A stretch of 64,000 nt of DNA from an uncultured Sphingomonadaceae bacterium. GTDB taxonomy: Bacteria > Pseudomonadota > Alphaproteobacteria > Sphingomonadales > Sphingomonadaceae. Numbering within the stretch: the first letter of the stretch is position 1; the number at the start of each line of letters is the position of its first letter. A program made the translations under genes and the position numbers. The notes below the pieces were generated by a model. That model worked only from the letters and a program-made list of their open reading frames with translations, did not search any database and was not told where the DNA came from. Positions 27,935 to 38,132 of the stretch are shown in pieces. The stretch spans positions 1,455,302 through 1,519,301 of the forward strand of contig CANNFX010000001.1 in NCBI GenBank assembly GCA_947504025.1, read 5' to 3'.

Positions 27935-29674
27935 CTATCCGGCAGGGGTGAGATTGGTCAGCCTGCCAGTTTCGGGCAATTGCCGCATCTCTACGGCTGA
28001 AATCCAGGCTTCCATAGCATCCAGATCGAGCGGTCCGACCACTGAATCCGTTCCCTGTTCGAACACGGTGAAACTATCCCCACCCGACGAAAGGAAGCTA
28101 TTCATCGTCACTCGGTAATTGGCGAGAGGATCGATTGGATGTCCGTTTAGGCTTACTGCGGTCACTCTGGATCCGGCCGGCTGAGATAGGTCATATGTGT
28201 ATGCGAAGCCCTTTGACACAGAGAAGGTCTGCATGAATCCCTCTTCGTCAAATTGCTGATCGAGTAGAGTCAGGATTTGCGCACCGGTGAATGTCTTCGT
28301 GACTAACGTGTTGGAAAAAGGCTGGGATGCGTAAATCGCACCGAACGTAACAGTTCCGTCCTCGGCTGGCAGCAGGTCAGTCCGGATACCCGAATTGTTC
28401 ATGAAAGCGATCTGCGCACCAGCCTCTTTCGTGGCTTCTAGCTGAGCGTCCGCTATCAAATTCCCGAGTGCGCTCTCACCAATCGATGGTGGATCCAGAG
28501 CAATACCGGAAATTCGCCCAATGCTTCGCTCCGCATATTTGCGTGATGCTTCGCTATATCGCGCCACATAGGCGGCGATTGCGCTATCCGGCGCGAAAGT
28601 CGTCAGTTCGGCCAGGGGTTCGATTGTCCGCACACGATTGGTGATGCCATCATTCTGGACAATCAAATTGTCAGCCTTGAGCGCGATTACATCACTACGC
28701 GTTGGGTCAATTACCATCTCGATATCGGTCAGTAAGGAACCTGCTGATGCGGCACTCGTCACCAGGATTTCGCGGGTAGGATCAATCTTGCTGTAATCGC
28801 AAATATAGGCGCGATGCGTGTGTCCCGAGATCACCAGATCTACTTTTGGATCGAGCTTGGCGAGAATATCCAGTAATGGCCCGGATACGCCGCCGCAGCT
28901 CCCATCATTATATTCTACTTCAGTGTAAAGGCCTTGGTGGATTGATACCACGATGGCATCCGCGCCCTCTGCCTCAAGCTGTGGGATCAGCGCGTTGATT
29001 GTATTCGCTTCGTCGGCAAAACTCAGCCCTTGGATGCCACTGGGCGTGACCAGTGTCGGCGTGTCCTCTAGCGTCAAGCCAATCACGCCAACCGCTACTG
29101 CCGAAGCCCCACGGCCGAACTGCTTTATGCCATATGACGGGAAGATTGTTTGCCCGTTTGCTTCACGCACATTGGCTGCGAGGAACTGGAAGTCCGCACC
29201 TCCATATTGTTCAACTTGGCACGGTGCGCGCAATGTGTGCTGCTCGCAGCCGCCCCTCTGAATCCGCTGCAATTCCTCCTTACCGCGATCAAATTCGTGA
29301 TTGCCGACCGCGTTAAAGTCGATCCCGATCCGGTTCATCACGCCGATGGTCGGTTCGTCGAGGAACAGCGATGAGGCGATCGGACTGCCGCCGATCATAT
29401 CGCCTGCGCTTATGACCATGCTGTGCTCGTTTTTTGCCTTCACAGCGGCGATAGCGCTGGCGAGATATGCTCCGCCGCCTGCTGGAGCGCGCACTGTATC
29501 GTCGCCTTGACCTCGGACGGTGAATGCCCGGCTAGGAGGTTCGATATTGCCGTGGAAATCGTTGATCCCGATTATTCTTACCGTGACGGGTTCAGCAGTC
29601 TGAGGTGTGGTGGGAACGGTCGCACAAGCGCTGATGGCGAGGACGGCGGGCAGAGCGATGAGTTTGCGGATCAT
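27935..29674 (-). CDS. 5'-nucleotidase / 2',3'-cyclic phosphodiesterase-type lipoprotein
   Basis: Two-domain UshA-like enzyme of 579 residues, lipid-anchored (signal with lipobox LAISAC). The N-terminal calcineurin-like metallophosphatase carries metal motifs VRIIGINDFHGNIEPP, VISAGDMIGGS, VGNHEFDRG and DLVISGHTHRAYIC. The C-terminal 5'-nucleotidase domain has AFMNNSGIRTDLLPAEDG and FGAIYASQPFSNTLV. It should release nucleosides and phosphate from nucleotides in the periplasm. The start is the ATG at 29674; the frame is open further upstream but the signal peptide begins here. Confidence 0.93.
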   Translation of the reverse strand: MIRKLIALPAVLAISACATVPTTPQTAEPVTVRIIGINDFHGNIEPPSRAFTVRGQGDDTVRAPAGGGAYLASAIAAVKAKNEHSMVISAGDMIGGSPIASSLFLDEPTIGVMNRIGIDFNAVGNHEFDRGKEELQRIQRGGCEQHTLRAPCQVEQYGGADFQFLAANVREANGQTIFPSYGIKQFGRGASAVAVGVIGLTLEDTPTLVTPSGIQGLSFADEANTINALIPQLEAEGADAIVVSIHQGLYTEVEYNDGSCGGVSGPLLDILAKLDPKVDLVISGHTHRAYICDYSKIDPTREILVTSAASAGSLLTDIEMVIDPTRSDVIALKADNLIVQNDGITNRVRTIEPLAELTTFAPDSAIAAYVARYSEASRKYAERSIGRISGIALDPPSIGESALGNLIADAQLEATKEAGAQIAFMNNSGIRTDLLPAEDGTVTFGAIYASQPFSNTLVTKTFTGAQILTLLDQQFDEEGFMQTFSVSKGFAYTYDLSQPAGSRVTAVSLNGHPIDPLANYRVTMNSFLSSGGDSFTVFEQGTDSVVGPLDLDAMEAWISAVEMRQLPETGRLTNLTPAG

Positions 29675-29794
29675 ACCCGAACATAGCGCCGCTGCATGAC
29701 AGCGCAAATGCAGTTCCTTAGAAAACGGTGTTAGTATTTACATTCATTGCGCCGCGGGCCACTCAGTTGCGAAGGAAAACTGAGGAGCAAGCGT

Positions 29795-30535
29795 TTGACT
29801 GATGGTGCGAAGCGAACTTGCCTGATCATGGGTGCCGGTGTCGGTCTGGGCAGTAGCCTGGCTCGCGCATTTGCCGATGAAGGGCTGGCGGTTTGTCTGA
29901 CCCGGCGCGAACGCAATCTTCCGGAATTGGAAGCACTCGCTGCCGAAATTGGTTCGGCTGGCGGAGAAGCTCACGCATTCGGTGTGGATGCGCGCGACGA
30001 GGATGCGGTTGCGGGGCTTATTGATCAAATAGAACGTGAAATCGGTCCGCTTGAAGTTGTCGTTTTCAACATTGGCGCAAACGTCCGCTTCTCGGTCCGG
30101 GACACAACCACGCGGGTTTACCGCAAGGTTTGGGAGATGGCCGCATTTGCTGGTTTCCTGACCGGCCGTGAGGCTGCGCGTGTGATGGTACCGCGCGGGT
30201 GCGGCACTATCATCTTTACCGGAGCCACTGCATCGGTCCGCGGTAGCGCAGGCTTTTCAGCCTTTGCTGGTGCCAAACATGCGCTGCGCGCTCTCGCCCA
30301 AAGCATGGCTCGCGAACTCGGCCGCGAAGGGGTGCATGTCGCGCATACAATCATCGACGGGCTGATGGACGGTAAGTTCGCACGCGAGAATTTCGCTGAT
30401 GCGGACGATCGCGCCAAGCAAGGTAAAATACTTGATCCTGCCGATGTGGCAGCGGCCTATATAAACCTATGGAAGCAATCTCGCTCGGCATGGACGCACG
30501 AGCTGGACTTGCGCCCTTGGACGGAGAATTTTTGA
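29795..30535 (+). CDS. SDR-family protein lacking the catalytic tyrosine
   Basis: Rossmann-fold short-chain dehydrogenase-like protein of 246 residues. The cofactor motif is CLIMGAGVGLGSSLARAF (GxxxGxG pattern) and the NAG-equivalent is FNIGANVRFSV. At the active site the usual YxxxK reads FAGAK (in GFSAFAGAKHALRALAQ), so Phe stands where the catalytic Tyr is expected. The start is TTG 29795 with AGGAG 7 bases before it. It is followed 2 bp later by a DsbA-fold isomerase gene, suggesting a shared aromatic or glutathione-linked pathway, which is inference. Confidence 0.85.
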   Translation: MTDGAKRTCLIMGAGVGLGSSLARAFADEGLAVCLTRRERNLPELEALAAEIGSAGGEAHAFGVDARDEDAVAGLIDQIEREIGPLEVVVFNIGANVRFSVRDTTTRVYRKVWEMAAFAGFLTGREAARVMVPRGCGTIIFTGATASVRGSAGFSAFAGAKHALRALAQSMARELGREGVHVAHTIIDGLMDGKFARENFADADDRAKQGKILDPADVAAAYINLWKQSRSAWTHELDLRPWTENF

Positions 30536-30537
30536 CA

Positions 30538-31137
30538 ATGAGTAAGACCGTGGAACTGCTGTTCGATTTCGTCAGCCCCAACGCTTATCTAGTGTGGCAA
30601 CCGCTTAAGGATATCGCGGCCCGCACAGGTGCGACGATCAAAGTTACTCCTGTCTTTTTGGGCGGGATGCACAAGCTGACTGGCAACGCGCCGCCATTCA
30701 TCCGCGATGGCGAAGTGAAGGGCAAGAATGCCTATGCTATGCTGGAAATGCAGCGTTTCATCAAAATGCACGGGATGGATCGTTTCACAATGAATCCAAA
30801 CTTCCCTTTCAATTCCATCCTTTTACAGCGCTTGCTGGTGGCAGCAGCGGAAGAAGGGCAGGAAATGGCTCTGATCGATTTCTTCCTCCCGCATATTTGG
30901 GAAAAAGGTGTGAATGTCGGCGATGCAGAAGTGGTGGCCGAACTGTTGGTCAATAGCGATTTTGATGCATCCGCTTTGCTAGCCAAGGCGCAGGATGCAG
31001 CAATCAAACAGCGCCTGGTGGACAACACCTCTGTGGGCGTGGAGCGCGGCGCATTCGGTATCCCGACATTCTATATCGGTGAGGAAATGTTCTTCGGGAA
31101 GGAGCGGCTCGGCCAGATTGAGGCCGAGCTCTCCTAA
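30538..31137 (+). CDS. 2-hydroxychromene-2-carboxylate isomerase family (DsbA/GST-kappa fold)
   Basis: Thioredoxin-like protein of 199 residues. The N-terminal LLFDFVSPNAYLVWQPL is typical of the HCCA isomerase/GST-kappa group, where Ser (SPNAY) replaces the redox Cys and activates glutathione. The C-terminal GVERGAFGIPTFYIGEEMFFGKERL is the cis-Pro loop and family end. It is probably a GSH-dependent isomerase in aromatic compound breakdown, though many family members are of unknown function. It is co-transcribed with the preceding SDR gene and converges on gyrB. Confidence 0.88.
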   Translation: MSKTVELLFDFVSPNAYLVWQPLKDIAARTGATIKVTPVFLGGMHKLTGNAPPFIRDGEVKGKNAYAMLEMQRFIKMHGMDRFTMNPNFPFNSILLQRLLVAAAEEGQEMALIDFFLPHIWEKGVNVGDAEVVAELLVNSDFDASALLAKAQDAAIKQRLVDNTSVGVERGAFGIPTFYIGEEMFFGKERLGQIEAELS

Positions 31138-31140
31138 GCG

Positions 31141-33765
<2,625 letters not shown>

Positions 33766-33832
33766 TTACCAGACCAGCGGTTTCAGGTGAAACGGGTTGA
33801 CGTTCTGCAGCCTTCAGAGCATCGGCGGGACC

Positions 33833-35215
33833 ATGCTTTCAGTGCTTGATATATTTCGGGTCGGAATTGGGCCATCCAGCTCTCATACAGTTGGACCAAT
33901 GCGCATTTCGTCCATGTTTCTCAGCGGATTGAAGCGTGCAAAAAAGCTTGAGAAAGTGGCGCGTGTCCATATCGAATTGCAGGGTTCACTTGCGCTAACC
34001 GGTGTCGGGCATGGCACGCCTCGAGCGACGATATTGGGTCTAATGGGCCACAAGCCCGAAACCTATGACCCATGTAAGGGGGATATGCAGCTGGAGCGGA
34101 TCGAATCCGAAGGTATCCTCTCGCTCTGCGGCCATCACGACATTACCTTCGACCCGAAATTTGATGTCGATCTTGCCGGGCATATTATACCTGATCTTCA
34201 CCCGAACGGTATGCGGCTCATTGCCTATGATAGTGCAGGGGCCGAATTGCTGAACCAGACCTATTTTTCCACTGGCGGTGGGTTCGTAGCCACAAAGCGT
34301 CAGCTGGAAAGGCCCATTGCCGGCGATCAGGTCAGTGCTGGGATTTCTGTGCCGCATCCTTTTGGGTCCGCCAGCGAACTATTGGCGCTTTGCTCTACTG
34401 AAGGCTTGCCTGTCCATGAGCTGGTCCTGCTCAATGAAGACGCCGTCCGGCCGCGCGCAGAGACTGAAGCTGGAATCGATCTTATTATTGAGGCGATGGA
34501 TCAGTGTATTGATCGCGGACTGGTGCAAACGGGGATTTTGCCGGGGGGCCTTAAAGTTCGCCGCCGTGCGCCCGAGTTATGGGACAAATTGAAATCGGCT
34601 CCGCAATCGAACGAGCGTGAGCAATTGTTTGACTGGCTCAATTGTTTGGCGATGGCCGTGAATGAGGAAAATGCCGCAGGCGGGAAAGTTGTCACAGCGC
34701 CCACTAACGGGGCTGCGGGAATATTACCGGCTGTGATGCGTTTCTATTGCCTTGATGCCGACGAGCGTGCCTGCCGTAGCAGCCGTCACAAATTTCTGCT
34801 CACCGCTGGGGCGATAGGCCTTCTTTACAAACAGCGGGCTTCGATCTCTGGGGCTGAAATGGGTTGTCAGGGCGAGGTCGGCGTTGCCTGCTCGATGGCC
34901 GCGGGCGGCCTGGCGGCTTTATGGGGCGGTTCGCCCGGGCAGATCGCCAGTGCTGCAGAGATCGGGATGGAGCATAATCTTGGCCTAACCTGTGATCCTG
35001 TTGGCGGATTGGTGCAAGTGCCGTGCATCGAACGCAATGCAATTGGCGCGGTTAAGGCCGTCAACGCGGCCCGGCTAGCGCTTCACCGCGACGAGGTGAC
35101 GCTGGTTTCGCTAGATCAGGTGATCGAGACGATGCGGCAAACCGGCCTCGATATGTCGACCAAATATAAGGAAACAAGCCAGGGCGGTCTGGCGGTCAAT
35201 GTTATCGAGTGTTGA
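33833..35215 (+). CDS. sdaA: L-serine ammonia-lyase, single-chain iron-sulfur type
   Basis: Deaminates L-serine to pyruvate and ammonia; 460 residues with beta and alpha domains fused. The beta domain starts MLSVLDIFRVGIGPSSSHTV. The alpha domain has TAPTNGAAGILPAVMRFY and the [4Fe-4S] cysteine regions EMGCQGEVGVACSMAAGG and GLTCDPVGGLVQVPC. The ATG at 33833 is chosen over 33797 because the conserved N-terminus begins there. It may share the intergenic region with gyrB, which is divergent. Confidence 0.96.
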   Translation: MLSVLDIFRVGIGPSSSHTVGPMRISSMFLSGLKRAKKLEKVARVHIELQGSLALTGVGHGTPRATILGLMGHKPETYDPCKGDMQLERIESEGILSLCGHHDITFDPKFDVDLAGHIIPDLHPNGMRLIAYDSAGAELLNQTYFSTGGGFVATKRQLERPIAGDQVSAGISVPHPFGSASELLALCSTEGLPVHELVLLNEDAVRPRAETEAGIDLIIEAMDQCIDRGLVQTGILPGGLKVRRRAPELWDKLKSAPQSNEREQLFDWLNCLAMAVNEENAAGGKVVTAPTNGAAGILPAVMRFYCLDADERACRSSRHKFLLTAGAIGLLYKQRASISGAEMGCQGEVGVACSMAAGGLAALWGGSPGQIASAAEIGMEHNLGLTCDPVGGLVQVPCIERNAIGAVKAVNAARLALHRDEVTLVSLDQVIETMRQTGLDMSTKYKETSQGGLAVNVIEC

Positions 35216-35245
35216 TTGGAGTGCCGGCTGCTTTAGAGTTGCGGC

Positions 35246-36805
35246 ATGACAGAACAAGGTATCGCTGAATTGCTCGGGGAGCCATTCGGCTCATATCCTG
35301 CAATGATCCGTTATTGGGGCCGCACGATGCCTGATGATATCGCGTTGCGTGATGTCGCGCACGAACTTAGCTGGGCTGAACTGGCCGACCGGGTTGAGCG
35401 CATTGCGGCAGCTCTGCAGCATACCGGACTAGAGAGAGGGCAATCCGTTGCTATTTTGGGCACGTCGAGCATTAACTATGCGCTAGTTTTCCTGGGCGCA
35501 ATCTATGCGGGCGGCGTGGCTGCCCCGCTGACAACCAGTGCTAGCCCGACGCAGCTGGCCGCAATGGCGGCTGACAGCGGAGCGCGCCACATCTTCATCG
35601 ACCGGGCAAAGCTGGACGAACTGGGCGGTGAATTCATGCCTGCCCTTCTACAGATCGTTCTCGATGAAGAGCTTGGAGACTGGATGGCTCCTGCAGACAC
35701 CAAGGCTGAGCCTTTTGATCCTGTCCCGTCTGATCCGTTCAACATCATCTACTCAAGCGGAACCACTGGCACGCCGAAAGGGATCGTCCATAATCACGGT
35801 ATGCGCTGGTTTCAGTTCGCGCCTGCTGCGAACTCAACTTACACTACTGCATCGCAAGCAATTACATCGACCCCGCTCTATTCCAACACAACGATGGTCT
35901 GCTTTCTCTCGCCGATACTCGCTGGGGCTTGCGTCAATATCATGGGCAAATTTTCGGCCATCGGATGGCTGGAGACGGTACAGCGCTTTGGCGCGACGCA
36001 TACGATGCTGGTGCCCGTTCAGTACAAGCGCCTGATGGAGGAACCTAGCTTCGACGATTTTGACCTGTCGTCACTTTACCTCAAATATTGCACTTCGGCA
36101 CCGTTCTCGGCCGAGCTGAAGGCCGAAGTTCTAAGGCGGATGCCTGGCGGACTGATCGAGATATACGGAATGACCGAGGGCGGTGTGACATGCTTGCTCT
36201 ACGCACATGAGTTTCCAGATAAGCTACACACTGTTGGCAGGCCTGCTCCTGGCGGGCATGCGCTGAAGGTTTTGGATGACGATGGCAACGAGCTACCTGC
36301 CGGCGAAGCCGGGCAGCTTGTCGGTGTCAGCCCGGCAATGATGGCAGGTTACAAAAACCGGCCTGACGCAACGCGTGACGCTTTGTGGAGCAATCCGGAC
36401 GATGGTACGGTTTGGATGCGAATGGGCGACATCGGACGGATCGACGCCGATGGATTTGTTGAGCTCGTAGGACGAGCAAAGGATGTGATCATCTCGGGCG
36501 GGTTCAACATTTACCCGATCGACTTAGAGGCCGAGCTTGAGAAAGATGCACGTGTTGCAGAGGCTGCCGTAGTTGGCATGCCAAGCGAGAAATGGGGTGA
36601 AACGCCAGTTGGCTTCGTCCGGCTAGAGGCGGGAGTGCCGAAGGCTGAGGTGGACGCAGTCCTGGCAGACACGAATGCGGGCCTGGGCAAGACCCAGCGG
36701 TTAGCGAAATTGCACACGCTGGACGAAATGCCGCGCAGTCATATCGGGAAGTTGCTGAAAACCGATTTGCGCGAAATAGCGGCGAAGATCGGCGGGATAA
36801 GTTGA
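35246..36805 (+). CDS. AMP-forming acyl-CoA ligase (class I adenylate-forming)
   Basis: Ligase of 519 residues. The phosphate-binding loop NIIYSSGTTGTPKGIVHN, A5 LIEIYGMTEGGVTC, A7 MGDIGRIDADGFVELVG and A8 RAKDVIISGGFNIYPIDLE are present, and the C-terminal catalytic Lys is in MPRSHIGKLLKTDL. Substrate unassigned; the fold group includes medium-chain and aromatic acid ligases. It lies 30 bp after sdaA on the same strand with no terminator between them, so read-through is likely. It is not closely similar to the ligase at 15682-17379. Confidence 0.9.
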   Translation: MTEQGIAELLGEPFGSYPAMIRYWGRTMPDDIALRDVAHELSWAELADRVERIAAALQHTGLERGQSVAILGTSSINYALVFLGAIYAGGVAAPLTTSASPTQLAAMAADSGARHIFIDRAKLDELGGEFMPALLQIVLDEELGDWMAPADTKAEPFDPVPSDPFNIIYSSGTTGTPKGIVHNHGMRWFQFAPAANSTYTTASQAITSTPLYSNTTMVCFLSPILAGACVNIMGKFSAIGWLETVQRFGATHTMLVPVQYKRLMEEPSFDDFDLSSLYLKYCTSAPFSAELKAEVLRRMPGGLIEIYGMTEGGVTCLLYAHEFPDKLHTVGRPAPGGHALKVLDDDGNELPAGEAGQLVGVSPAMMAGYKNRPDATRDALWSNPDDGTVWMRMGDIGRIDADGFVELVGRAKDVIISGGFNIYPIDLEAELEKDARVAEAAVVGMPSEKWGETPVGFVRLEAGVPKAEVDAVLADTNAGLGKTQRLAKLHTLDEMPRSHIGKLLKTDLREIAAKIGGIS

Positions 36806-36821
36806 AACTCTTGGAAAAGTA

Positions 36822-36876
36822 GGCGGCCGCCCCTCTTGGTGTCTTGGGGGACTGGGAGAGAGAGGGGGCGGCCGCC
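36822..36876 (-). terminator. Long GC hairpin serving two convergent genes
   Basis: Arms at 36822-36836 and 36861-36876 are complementary over 15 pairs with one bulged G, with a 24-nt loop. Each arm contains the self-complementary GCGGCCGC. Read on the minus strand, the stem is followed by TACTTTT, so it should terminate the small-peptide transcript. Read on the plus strand it follows the ligase gene but with a poor T-run. Confidence 0.7.
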
Positions 36877-36895
36877 CGTTATTTCCGCGTGTGGC

Positions 36896-36979
36896 TCAGA
36901 CGAGCGCCGCGGAAAACATGAGGCCACTGACCGAAGTGGCGATGATTACTGGAACGAATTTGATCACGAAGAGACGCAT
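36896..36979 (-). CDS. 27-residue hydrophobic peptide (small membrane protein)
   Basis: Short open frame: MRLFVIKFVPVI at the start and SGLMFSAALV at the end. It has two basic residues (R2, K7) followed by one hydrophobic helix, consistent with an inner-membrane single-pass peptide with a cytoplasmic N-terminus. An ideal Shine-Dalgarno sequence AAGGAGAA lies 7 bases before the ATG and the 15-bp GC hairpin follows 20 bp after the stop, so the unit looks transcribed and translated. No family is recognised. A chance frame is still possible because of the size. Confidence 0.6.
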   Translation of the reverse strand: MRLFVIKFVPVIIATSVSGLMFSAALV

Positions 36980-37338
36980 GGGAGTTCTCCTTCTTATTAG
37001 CGCCGGAGCCGAATCACACTCCCGAACGGTGTGCAACTTAGCTGTCGAGGCTTGAAATAATGTTTCTCGCCGCATTCTCAATTGCTATTACAGCGCTGTG
37101 TGTTGCGTAAAATTCAACTGAGGGCTTTCGCATTGGCAAGTTGCTCAACCGTGCCATGTCTTCGCTTCGAAAAAACTCGGTAACCATTTTCAGTTACCTT
37201 TGCGTTCTTGATGACCCGTTTCGAGACGCCATGATTCGACCGCTGGAATTTCCAGCCGCAGTCGTCATGACAGGGGGGCACTTAGGAAAAGCCCGATAGT
37301 CGGCGTTTCCGCTTTGAAGATAGTATGGGGTATATCTT
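36980..37338. other. Intergenic region between the small peptide and the PEP-CTERM gene
   Basis: About 360 bp without a convincing gene. It must hold the divergent promoters of the 27-residue peptide (minus) and the PEP-CTERM gene (plus). Two dyads are visible: GGTAAC-8-GTTACC at 37179-37198 and GCTGGAA-T-TTCCAGC at 37242-37256. Both could be operators for the PEP-CTERM gene, lying about 140 and 83 bp before its start. No clear sigma-54 type -24/-12 element was found. Confidence 0.45.
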
Positions 37339-38022
37339 ATGATTTCTGCGCGTTCCATTGTCGCAATTGCAGGCTCTGCTGCGGCACTCGCATTTTCCGC
37401 ACCGGTTGTTGCTGGAACCGTCGATTACGACGTTTCGGACTATAATGTCGGTTCTTCATGTTCGCATGGGATGTGGACCAACACCCGCTCCGGCGGCTGT
37501 TCGAAATACTTCTCGTTCCAAGATGGTTCGGAATTCTCGGTAGACAGCGACAGTCAGACGGCCAGTTTCACCGGAACCGCGATCAACAGCCTTGGCGAAA
37601 CAGCGACTTTGAACCTTTCGCTCTCCGGTTACCTCGATACACTCGACGGTTCGGGCTTTGTTTATAAGCGGGATGGCGGCGATCCATATGATCCATCTGT
37701 CATGGACTTCTTTACAGCGGGTACCGGCACCATCGATATCGATGGTCAAAGCTACCAGCTGAGCTCCGACCCGTTCGCTGGCTCGACCGTGTTCCAATAT
37801 GGTGAAGGTGCAAACGCGAAAACCGGTGCATTTGGCGGTTCGGCTTGGATCAATGTGCTTGACCCTAGTGGCGCTTCGCTTCCGCACTGGGATCTCAATT
37901 TCAATCTGTCCGAACGTCCGACCGAAGTGCCTGCTCCAGGCGGCCTTCTGCTCTTTGGCCTCGGTGCAGCAGCGGTATGGTCCCGTGGCCGCCGCCGTAA
38001 AGGCAAAGCGGCCACAGCCTAA
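37339..38022 (+). CDS. PEP-CTERM-type sorted exported protein
   Basis: Exported protein of 227 residues. A Sec signal peptide ends near PVVAG (residue 26). A beta-rich middle with two cysteines (SCSHGMW, GGCSKYF) is followed by the C-terminal sorting signal: VPAPGGLLLFGLGAAAVW and then an Arg/Lys-rich tail. This is the Pro-x-Pro, hydrophobic helix, basic tail layout processed by exosortase. No exosortase gene lies in the window, so the processing enzyme must be elsewhere. A strong terminator follows. Function is unknown; such proteins are often linked to exopolysaccharide. Confidence 0.85.
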   Translation: MISARSIVAIAGSAAALAFSAPVVAGTVDYDVSDYNVGSSCSHGMWTNTRSGGCSKYFSFQDGSEFSVDSDSQTASFTGTAINSLGETATLNLSLSGYLDTLDGSGFVYKRDGGDPYDPSVMDFFTAGTGTIDIDGQSYQLSSDPFAGSTVFQYGEGANAKTGAFGGSAWINVLDPSGASLPHWDLNFNLSERPTEVPAPGGLLLFGLGAAAVWSRGRRRKGKAATA

Positions 38023-38048
38023 GTGTAAGATATATTGCTAGCGTAACT

Positions 38049-38078
38049 GAAAGAGGCGGGAGAAATCCCGCCTCTTTC
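38049..38078 (+). terminator. Rho-independent terminator of the PEP-CTERM gene
   Basis: Perfect 12-bp stem GAAAGAGGCGGG / CCCGCCTCTTTC with the 6-base loop AGAAAT, 27 bp after the stop. The 3' arm carries the short T-run and the 5' arm an A-run, so it may work in both directions. Confidence 0.85.
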
Positions 38079-38132
38079 TGTATTGAGAAGCGCTTAGTCG
38101 GAAATTAGCGATTTGCGGCTAACAGATGTGGC

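Noticed and set aside
37291-37302. GCCCGATAGTCG repeated at 52638-52649 in another intergenic region
   Set aside because: A 12-base match is expected by chance many times in 64 kb; only the shared A-run upstream makes it slightly notable.
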